A stretch of 64,000 nt of DNA, taken from positions 32,799,948 to 32,863,947 of the forward strand of contig JAJLRJ010000007.1 of NCBI GenBank assembly GCA_024195265.1. Direction: 5' to 3'. Numbering within the stretch: the stretch's first letter is position 1; each line of letters opens with the position of its first letter. The translations under genes were made by a program, and so were the position numbers. Below the pieces are notes generated by a model. It saw nothing but the letters and a program-made list of their open reading frames with translations. It ran no database searches and was not told where the DNA came from. This DNA comes from Dendrophyllia cribrosa (lineage: Eukaryota > Cnidaria > Anthozoa > Scleractinia > Dendrophylliidae). Of this stretch, positions 55,654-64,000 are shown piece by piece.

Positions 55654-56629
55654 TTTCCTAATTAGTTTTCCTTTTTATGCAATCTCTTGCATATTTTTTT
55701 CTATGATTAAACAATAGATTGACTAATAAAAAAATAGTTATAATTTGTGAGAATTAACTGATGCTTAAGAAATTGTAGTCAGTGAGCTCACTTGATAAAA
55801 ATTCATGCTAACCTTAAAAAGCAAAGAATGCATATGTAGCCCTTTTTTCGTCAGGAGTTCAGAAGAGTTACATGGCTAATAGGTTTCCAGGGGGGTGGAG
55901 AAGGTGAAATTATTTTCTGTAGGGGGTTGTGGAAGGGGAAATGCCGACATGCTTTAAATTGAAAGCAAGAAACCTATTGAACCTACACGTTTCGAACCAA
56001 TGGCACCAATGGCTGAACCCTACGTGCAATTTGCAAATTAAGGGTGACATGAATATCATCTATCGGAATATTACTTTAGTTCAAAACTCATTACCTGCTT
56101 CCTGATTAGTCGGGGTGGCGATCGTTTGTCTTCTTTTGGCATCGTTGCAATGGCGACATGTACATCTCCCTCGTCTTCCTGATTCTGGCGGTGGATTTTG
56201 AAATAAGGTAAGCTTAAATTTGATGTAAAACTTAAATAATTTGGATTAAAACGAAGTTGGTATCTGCTGCATTTTGAAGAAATCGAAATTTACCAAAGAT
56301 TATAGCTGTGTTTGGTAGTAGAGCAGCGGAAGGGTTAAGTTCTCTATTTGTTCGTTACACCATCAAAGAACTGGATTCCGTTTGCTGATGTGAATTTTAC
56401 AAGGAGAACGGTTTGTTTTGCTAATGCATTTAGGCTACGTAAGGGGCTGACGATAAAGAAATCACAAAAGATTCAAAAGAGAAAGCGTAGGACTAAGATT
56501 GAAACGATTACGTTGAATTACGAAATAAAATACGAATGAAATAACTGATGCAAGCAGTAGTGAAACCGAACCGATAGAAAGCAGAAAGGCAGATGATACA
56601 GCTATTTAATTTTAGTTAAACCGAAAAAA

Positions 56630-56851
56630 ATGGCTATGGAAAACTGGAAAAACAACGGTATTCGTGTAAGGAGAATTTCTAAAACTTTACGTGAAGAATT
56701 GCTTTATATCAGTGACCTATATGACAGATTAGCAAGTAACACTATTGCTAGTTACTTATATGAAAGAGAAAACTGTGAGGATTATATTGCTGAGGCAGGA
56801 AAAGTGAGACTAGTAAATGAAATAACAAAGAAGACAATGGAAGAGAAATGA
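56630..56851 (+). CDS. 73-residue ORF of the repeated unit (right copy)
   Basis: As the left copy. After the shared TGA the frame continues with KDEAKKITKEIEVI and RLENMQSEITSLRDKMRKK, a coiled-coil-like stretch, before reaching the RT region. This supports the idea that the 73 residues were the N-terminus of a longer RT polyprotein, possibly ending here in an old nonsense mutation. Confidence 0.4.
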   Translation: MAMENWKNNGIRVRRISKTLREELLYISDLYDRLASNTIASYLYERENCEDYIAEAGKVRLVNEITKKTMEEK

Positions 56852-57079
56852 AAACAATTTAAGGATGAGGCAAAGAAAATAACGAAAGAAATTGAAGTGA
56901 TAGCCTGTAAAAGGTTGGAGAACATGCAATCAGAAATAACAAGTCTGAGAGATAAGATGAGGAAGAAGAGAAGAGGCAAGTTGTATATGAATAAGGAAAA
57001 CCCGGGGAGGGTTATGATTTAGGGGCTATAAAGTTGTTTTTGAACCAGGATGATTAAATACTAAGAGAAAGTGATAAGA

Positions 57080-58275
57080 AAATGGGGTGGTCTCTAAACT
57101 CGAAATTATGGTATGAGAAGGAGTATGAACGGCAATTGGGGGCATCCACTTACGAGTGGGTTGGTCACATGGAAATGGTGAGTGAAATTAAGAAAAACTG
57201 CAGAAAGGATCTACGAAAAATTCTGAAAAAATTTTTTTATATATTAAATGAATCAGAGAAAGCATGGTTTAATACTGAAAAACAAAATGAGTATATACTA
57301 CCAAGCCAAAATTTAATGCCTAAAGTGCATAAATTAAAAGACAGGGCTTGTTAAGAAAATGAGGAGTGGCTAACGGGGAGACCGATCGTGACGGGCCACA
57401 GCCGGTGCACATTAGAAGCCTCGAAATTTTTACAGAAGGTGTTGAGGGCAATTCTAGAAAGGTTTGTTGCTGAATTTAAAAAATTGGGAATAGATAAGAC
57501 TTTTTTAAAAAGTGGGAATGAGCTAATTGAAATTCTTAATGCGATAGACATTGACTTTTGGGGGGGAAATACTTTGGTAACATTTGGTTTATATACAAAT
57601 ATTTTATAGGAAGATGCTTCTAGAGTTTTAAGGAATTTGACTTGTTTACTTAATCTAAATACTGAAAGAACTGAATTACTCCTCGATTTGTATAATTTTT
57701 GTAATAATTGGAACTTCTTTAATGTTGGAAACAATGTATACAAACAAGTTATGGGTGTGAGCATGGGTTGCTATGTAACTATGGCTCTAAGAAGATTACA
57801 TTATTACACTTATTTTAAGGAGTTACATAAATTTGCATATTTAGATCCGGCCAACTTCTAGTCATCCTGGTCATGTCTTTAGAGATCTTATTAAAACCGA
57901 AAGTATTAGATATGCAAGGAATTCAAGTTCTAAAAGTGATTAGGGACATTCATTTGAATTGTTTAAATGGAGACGAATGAAGCTAGGATATACATCTGGT
58001 TTTATTAATAGGTACAGATTGGATTATAATGATGTGAAGTCTAAATCTAGAAAAAAGGGGAAAAGACGAATTCATTAGGGATAAGGTTATATATACAATT
58101 GTATATGATTACAAAAAGAATTTGCAAAAATATGTCAGAAGTATTTTTGAAAAATCTTCTAGAGGCCTTAGGTTAAGTAAACAAATTGCAATTGTTGCTA
58201 GTGTTATGCCTAAGCTAAAGAATATTGTCAGTACTAGAAGGATTTTGCATCAGAATTTGTATGATTATGGTAGGA
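57080..58275 (+). pseudogene. Penelope-like reverse transcriptase, broken
   Basis: In order: SDKKMGWSLNSKLWYEKEYE (a DKG-type motif before RT), LMPKVHKLKD and, after a TAA, GRPIVTGHSRCTLEASKFLQ, LVTFGLYTNIL, KQVMGVSMGCYVTMAL, then SSHPGHVFRDLIKTESIRYA and GHSFELFKWRRMKLGY. LPKxHK...RPIVS, LYTNI and QxxGxxMG are typical of Penelope-like RTs. The palm segment with the YxDD catalytic motif is missing between about 57795 and 57855, and there are at least three stops and one frameshift, so it is inactive. No GIY-YIG endonuclease was seen. Confidence 0.7.
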
Positions 58276-58559
58276 AATAAAGATAAATTGTAATACTCGC
58301 AGAGTTCTTGTTTGTTGTCTTGAAATGGGAAGGAAAAGTCGCCAAAAGTGATGAAAGCAATTCGAAGAAATATCAACCAAAGAGACAAAATGATGGCTAA
58401 AAAGAATGACAATTTTGATTTCTTGGCAGGTAGTCAAGAAATCAAATTAGATGAACGGTAAGCCACTTCCATCCTTGCATTCCTGGCCGCAGTAGTTCAA
58501 AAGGTGAGTAGTTATACACCAAATTGAAGAAACGTTGTCGGGTGAAGAGCAGTGACCTC

Positions 58560-58879
58560 AACTTCCAAGGTAGCAAGCGCTTGTCACCCAAAAAATAGTT
58601 AGTATCGCTGTTGTGATTTTATAGGTCAAAAGCGGACTTGCTAGCGTCACATTAATGACCATTTCAGGCTTTCTCTGCAGTATTTCAGGACTTCTGGTGA
58701 TATCTGTAGCATATTTTCGTGTATTTGAGGTTGTACGACACCACCAAAATCAAATACACAGTCAACTGCAGATTCTTAACGGTCAAGCAACCGCGAACGT
58801 CAGGGGTCTCATGACCAGTGCCTTGACGTCAGGTTTGCAGTTTGAGGTTCACGTTTGTACGGCTAGACCACGCTCTTGA
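58560..58879 (+). pseudogene. Rhodopsin-like GPCR fragment (right copy)
   Basis: Same fragment as 976-1325: GLLVISVAYFRVFEVVRHHQ, HSQLQILNGQATANVRG. Upstream the TM4 part is further decayed (the AVVIL stretch is followed by a TAG). Ends at TGA after CTARPRS, as in the left copy. Confidence 0.65.
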
Positions 58880-59381
58880 AGTAAGTGATTTACCGCAAGG
58901 TTTTTTTTTGCATCCTAAAACATCACAATCACACGTTTGAGAGGAAATGCTACCTTTTAGAACTCTTTCGCTTATTAATTATCGAATTCTTTTTCATAGA
59001 AACGTAATTTTGACGACGATTCTCACCTGAAGTTGAAGTGAACGAATGAAGGAAAACAAACATGTCAGCCGGCTGTTTGTTGTTAAAACTGTTTTGCCAG
59101 TCGGATTACTTTGTTGTTAAACTACTATAACTAGATAAAGTAAAACAAAAAAGCCGGTTTCTGATGATATATGTATGTGAATGCATGAATGTATATCCAT
59201 GAATGTATACTTTGTTTCCCAGATGGCTCCGGTAATACATGTAGGCATAGGTAAAACGTAACCCTCAATCTTAAGCACAGATTATGTTTACACGGTGAAC
59301 CCATAACTGTAAACTGCTGGCCGACGTTTGTGGTTTGCGATTTAAGGGGAAACGCTCAATCTTAAGGTCTTTACTATTTCA

Positions 59382-59850
59382 TGACGACTTCAACACGGAC
59401 AAAGTGTGTAATTATGCGAACCTTACTTGAGTGGGGTTCGTGCATATGTATGAGCCTTGTTTCCTAGTAACGGTTGACGTTTTTTACGTCATGTCCCATT
59501 GAGAGTCTCAAATGCTGGCCGTAAAGTGAAAACCGGTTTCTCGTGGTTTCGATAATCTGAAGCTCACATATATTTTTACGCAGTGGCTATTCGTACGGCA
59601 CCCGTACGAATGAGAATTCGAGACTCGAGACTCGGTGAATATTTTCAGAGACGCATTATTTCCGATAGACCATTCTATACCCCTTAATTTGCTGAGTCTC
59701 TGTATACTCACGCGAGCGACTCATTTCGTGACACTTAGAAATTTTTCGCGTCAAAGAATACTCCCGTACGAATAGCAAATGGAAGTCCGCGTACGGTGCC
59801 GTACGAATAGCCACTGCAATATTTTTAATACGAGGTCAAAAGATGGATGT
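59382..59850. mobile_element. Insertion private to the right arm
   Basis: Absent from the left arm, where CTATTTC is joined to TAACGACCCTG. The inserted DNA has no ORF of note and itself contains the element at 59579-59818. Confidence 0.6.
59579..59818. mobile_element. 240-bp MITE with 9-bp target duplication
   Basis: GCAGTGGCTATTCGTACGGC at the left and its exact reverse complement at the right form 22-bp TIRs. ATATTTTTA flanks both sides (59570-59578, 59819-59827). A 9-bp duplication suggests the Mutator-like superfamily. Confidence 0.85.
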
Positions 59851-59914
59851 TGTAACGACCCTGAAAAAAAACGAATGAAAGATTGACATGGGAAGGCCTA
59901 CTCTGGGAACTTAA

Positions 59915-60710
59915 GGTGGCTGAACACAGTTTTACTGTACCTATGCATCATTCATTGCCATTTTAAAACCACTTACGACTGGGCGTCCAAAATTGGCGAG
60001 GCATAAGATTAAGCAACAAGCTTTATATTTTGATATTTTTGTTGAGCTTTTAAGGTGTTGCCATGGCAACACGGTGGATTGGAAATCAACCTGCAATATT
60101 TGGTTTCGTTTATTTTCAAAAAAATCTAGCCATTAGATTTTGTCCATCATTTGTCTCTAGTAAACTCGTAAAAATATTCGCATGTTAACACTAGTCTCAT
60201 GTAATTTTGACAGAGGGATCTTCCGTAATTTGTTGTTTAATATGTTTGCGTTTTGTAAAAATCTCCTCTGTTAGATTTCAAATTTTTGGTGGCAGTTGAG
60301 TTCGGCATATTCGGAACTATTATTGTGCCAAATTTCGTGAAATTCTAATGAGTGGTTCCATAGAAATCAGCACGTTTCCGAGGAAAGTCGCTAAAACATC
60401 CAGTCACAATTTTTTGGTCAACTGCGCATGCGTTGCATTTGACTGTGTTCTCGATCCAAAGACAAAAACGACCAAAAAGGCAGTGTATGTCTTCAGTGGT
60501 TCTATATATTATCTATTGATTCAACAAACATTTTTACAAACAACAAATTGTTTCATTTTAAGACGAAAAACAACACCTTCGCGATCCACGCTGAGCAAAA
60601 TAAAATGATCGCTGAATAGGCGCCACGTTTGTTTTTCTCAAAACTTTACGCGCGCTGACTCACGTAAGCAGCTGAAATTGAAGAGCGCGCGCAAACTGTG
60701 TTCAGCCACC
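59915..60710. mobile_element. 796-bp TTAA element with GGTGGCTGAACACAGTTT TIRs
   Basis: 18-bp perfect TIRs (59915-59932, 60693-60710) with TTAA on both sides (59911-59914, 60711-60714). TTAA duplication plus a purine-rich GG terminus suggests Kolobok; piggyBac is the alternative. The interior frame 60348-60608 has no known domain. Confidence 0.9.
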
Positions 60711-60714
60711 TTAA

Positions 60715-60744
60715 CCCTATTCGGCCTGGGCTTTTTTTGAGTTC

Positions 60745-60783
<39 letters not shown>

Positions 60784-61299
60784 TTCGTAACTTCAAGAAC
60801 ATTAAGGCTACTAGAGGGTACATAGTACGTCCAAAACTGTCTCCTTTGCGGTCCGCACAATGGAACGATGACGTCATATGACGTAGTTATTAGGTAATTA
60901 GTTATACGGCCGCCATCTTGGATCCGCCATCTTGGATTTCTGAATTTTTTTAAAACCTCTTAAAAACCGTCCAAATTGACGCAAAATTAATCAAAACCAA
61001 CAAATAAACGCTAAATGAGGTAAAAATACTAAAGTTATACCAATAAACATTGTTTTTCTTCATTGAAAGGTATAAATATGCAAATTTCCAAAAAACATGG
61101 CTGTCAAAATCTTGTTGCCATGGAAACGTCAAGTCACGTGATCAAAAAATTGTCATATGAAATTGTTGCCAGATAAATTTTAAGAAAAGTCACAAAGTTT
61201 GATGGCGTTTGAATACATATTAAAGAAGTTATGAATGTTGAAAGTTAGCGCGGGCACTTTGTGCCCCCCCCCCCCCCCCCCCCACCAGGCCGAATAGGG
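60715..61299. mobile_element. 585-bp TTAA element with CCCTATTCGGCCTGG TIRs
   Basis: 15-bp perfect TIRs (60715-60729, 61285-61299) with TTAA on both sides (60711-60714, 61300-61303); it shares its left TTAA with the neighbouring element. CCC...GGG ends with TTAA fit piggyBac. Poly-C runs lie just inside both ends. The centre is related to the foldback element at 16921-17367. Confidence 0.9.
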
Positions 61300-61569
61300 T
61301 TAAGTCGCCTTAAGTCGCCCTTAGTCGCTTAAGGTCACCTTTAGTCGTTAAGTTTCAAAAAAGCCTCTACACCTTAAAATTGCCCCAAAAAATGTCACTT
61401 TTACTATTTCTTGAATAAATAATTGTATTGCCCCAAATCTCTTTTTTAGTTCACATATATGATTATATGTTGCAAGGTCATGGCCCGATACAGTAAAACG
61501 CAATGCTTCAATAGCCATGCACCATGCCCTCGTTGCTTCAATTATATTTGTTGAAGGCTATGTATAAGG

Positions 61570-61795
61570 GATGGACCATTTTATTTATTTATTTATTATT
61601 ATTATTATTATTTTTTTTTTTTTTGGGGGGGGGGGGGGTTGACAAATTCCAAAAAAAAAAACATTCCTTCGCAGATAAAGTACAGAAAAGTATCGGAAAA
61701 AAATTCTTGCGCAGCCTCAAGATGGAAAAAAGAATCATGCTTAAAAAAAATTGCGCAACCCCCTCCCACCACCCCTAAAATTAAAATGGTCCATC
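61570..61795. mobile_element. 226-bp MITE with GATGGACCATTTTA TIRs
   Basis: 14-bp perfect TIRs at 61570-61583 and 61782-61795. The interior begins with TTA repeats, a T run and a G run, and ends in a C-rich tract. No coding capacity. Confidence 0.75.
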
Positions 61796-63105
61796 TGCAA
61801 GGAAAGAAAGGAGGGGACTCATTCATCTTCAAAACATTGACAGCTTTTTAATATTTAATCAATAGGTTTACTTATATTTCATAGACAAAGTGTTGCTGAA
61901 AGATTGAAGTTGTGGCTTATGATATCATCAACATTTAATATGAGCAACAGCAAAAAATAGAAACACTGCTGATCAGCAGTCAATTATGTGTTTTCACTAA
62001 AGTCAAATCAAAAATAAGAAGCATTAAAAAGCAGATTTAGATTATAAAATGTTTATAGCATTGCAGAGCGTTTGGGCCAAATTTTAAAGCACAAGAACAT
62101 TTCGTTCAAGAGTTATAGGCGAACGAGCATTACAATTTTTGGTAAGAAATGTATGGACCAAAAATCTTGGTGCCTCATTTAGGGGCACCAAAATGGCGGC
62201 CAAAACTTCAAAGTCTTAATTACACCCAAAATCTCATCACAAAATATTGAATGTACTATAAGTTCCATTAAATCGTCTTATAAGCATCTATAACGAAAAA
62301 ATAACTTTCAACTGCTTCAATTTTGTTTATTATCACGGCTTATCTGAAATAGCGTGACAAAATATTAATTGCGTGACACATTGAAAATATTTAAAGTTTG
62401 GAAGCAAAATATCGTTAAAACCTCAAACGTTTTCAGAAAGATTGTAACATTGGTGCCCACATACCATGTTAGAAACAGCTCTGTAGGATGTATAGTCTAG
62501 TTTTTTTTGTTATTTTTTGTGACGTCATGTGCAAACCCACAATACTGATATAATGGTGCAGGCATTCCTTCACCATCAGGGTATTATAACTACCGTGAGA
62601 GCTGTTTTGGATGACTAAGATCAGAATAATTTGAAAAGTATTTTGGAGTTAAGCCCAATTCTTGTTTATCACTTTTTTGTTGAGCAAGTAAGCTTGAAAA
62701 GATCATAAGCTTGCCCAAAAGCAAAGTTGTAACTGTTTACAAATGTACTTAACTTTTAACCTTACTTACTTAAAATGGTAAAGATCGATGTGTTATTGAG
62801 AAGGACTCTCGCTTACGGCACCAAATATGGTACTGAAGTATTCTATTGGACTAAGGCAGGAGAACAACAAATTGGCTGTGTGCCTCAAAAGGACCAAACA
62901 GTTTGGATGTCGTATGACATGCATGTCAAGCTTTCGAGCCAAAATTGACTAAGCAACTGCCACAATAGTGGCAGATAAATTTACTAAGATTACTATTTAT
63001 GTAATACGTGAAATCGAGAAGTTAATTTTAATTAACTAATGCCGTTGTTTTATAAATAAGTCAAAGAAAATGTATGCTAGTTTGATTCAGATAAGGTATC
63101 CATTT
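61796..63105. other. Intergenic DNA, nothing recognised
   Basis: AT-rich without credible ORFs. Confidence 0.3.
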
Positions 63106-64000
63106 TTAAGTAAAAAAGTTGGATTATTTTTTTCCAAAGTACTTAGAACAAACTTCCTCAAATATTATTTGGCAGTGTTTATGATCTTTATATTTTTGTT
63201 TGATGATTGTTTTTTACCGTAATATCTTAAAAACATTTAAGCAGCTAACTAAATTGTTCTAATTCTAGATAAGCAATATTGTTTCTGCCTCTTGCTTGGC
63301 TAATTAATGTTCACAATACAATTTAGCATTCATATTATATAATGTAGTTGTTGTTGTTATTGTTAATAATTCAAATCTCAGTGATTTTCAGCTAAAACGG
63401 GCTTTAAAAATCTGGAGACTGAAGACTTATGGTCACTTAGGTCTATATGAGACCAAGTAAAGTGTTTGTGATAATTTTGTTTATTGAAAGACGAGACAAA
63501 CTATCTTGAATGGCAAGTCAGGACTCAAGCTATAGCCCTAATTAACCCTAACTCTACGTCTATACCCTAACTGGACTCCGGTCGCATCATGACTTAAGTC
63601 CTGACTCGATCGAACTAGGCTTGAATCCTGTCTCATATTCTGTCCAGAGACCAGTGGCTTGGTATTTAGGAATAGTAATGAAGAGACTGTCAGATCAAGT
63701 ATACATTTTTAAGCGAAGAAGTTGGATTTTTTTTTCAAAGTACTTAGAACAAACTTCTTCAGATTTTATTTGGCAGTGTATATGATCTTTATATTTTTGT
63801 TTGAAAATTTTTTATCCATTTTTAAGTGAAAAGGTTAACTTTTTTTCAAAATACTTAGAACAAACTTCCTCAGATTTCATATGGCAATGTTTATGATCTT
63901 TATGTTTTTGTTTGATGATTTTTTTTATTGCAATATCTTAAAAACATTTACGCAGCTAACTGAATTTTTCTAATTTTAGATAAGCAATATTGTTTCTGCC
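63106..64000 (+). repeat. ~185-bp direct repeat, three copies, running off the window
   Basis: Copies at 63106-63297, 63708-63815 (truncated) and 63816-64000 share CAAAGTACTTAGAACAAACTT, TATGATCTTTAT and AGATAAGCAATATTGTTTCT. The truncated copy is fused to the third. The array probably continues beyond the window. Confidence 0.8.

Larger units (their letters stand above)
55093..61412. repeat. Right arm of the ~5 kb inverted repeat
   Basis: Reverse-complement partner of 385-5353. It keeps the RT core (56908-58029) missing from the left arm and has three private insertions: about 59382-59850, 59915-60710 and 60715-61299. Outside these, the blocks align in mirrored order. Confidence 0.8.

Noticed and set aside
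385..61412. Assembly artefact (haplotype duplication) as the cause of the inverted arms
   Set aside because: The arms differ by an internal replacement, three large private insertions and scattered substitutions, which argues for true paralogy, although long reads would settle it.
1..64000. CRISPR array, operons, rRNA genes
   Set aside because: No regularly spaced repeats with unique spacers, no clustered co-directional intronless genes, and no rRNA-like sequence; the window is eukaryotic.

Overview
The window looks like nuclear DNA of an anthozoan cnidarian, probably a stony coral or a close relative. This is inference: the DNA is AT-rich, genes are split into short exons by long introns, most intergenic space is small inverted-repeat transposons, and recognisable debris includes Penelope-like and LINE reverse-transcriptase fragments, a cnidarian-style rhodopsin GPCR fragment and a hammerhead ribozyme. 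No bacterial-type operon, rRNA or CRISPR array is visible.

Two multi-exon protein genes can be assembled, both on the minus strand. The first (7172-9694, four exons, 241 residues) encodes a secreted eight-cysteine protein I cannot name. The second (42071-53162, ten exons, 493 residues) encodes a signal peptide, four Ly6/uPAR-like (LU) domains each split over two phase-1 exons, and a C-terminal hydrophobic tail typical of a GPI anchor. Its domains fall into an A-B-A-B pattern, which points to duplication of a two-domain module. All splice junctions follow GT-AG and keep the frame.

These genes sit between the arms of a roughly 5 kb inverted repeat (about 385-5353 and 55093-61412). Both arms carry the same order of small ORFs, Penelope-like RT debris and a GPCR fragment. 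The RT core survives (broken) only in the right arm; in the left arm an unrelated 1.7 kb segment with a tRNA-His-like sequence and a minisatellite takes its place. The right arm has also received further insertions, including two TTAA-flanked elements placed end to end and one with 9-bp target duplications.

Region by region: 1-5.4 kb left arm; 5.4-7 kb LINE 3' end and repeat fragments; 7.2-9.7 kb secreted-protein gene; 10-20 kb foldback and inverted-repeat elements; 20-30 kb repeats, a hAT-like element with TCGAT-rich ends, a long hairpin and a possible CpG-rich promoter; 30-38.4 kb a nest of transposons between 0.6 kb inverted arms, including a 2.7 kb element with a broken ORF and a hammerhead ribozyme; 38.4-42 kb repeats and a LINE fragment; 42-53.2 kb the LU gene, whose introns hold a LINE endonuclease fragment, an 84-bp palindromic element and a hAT-like element; 53.2-55 kb upstream DNA that is partly duplicated at 39.5 kb; 55.1-61.4 kb right arm; 61.4-64 kb a small inverted-repeat element and a partly tandem repeat reaching the window end.
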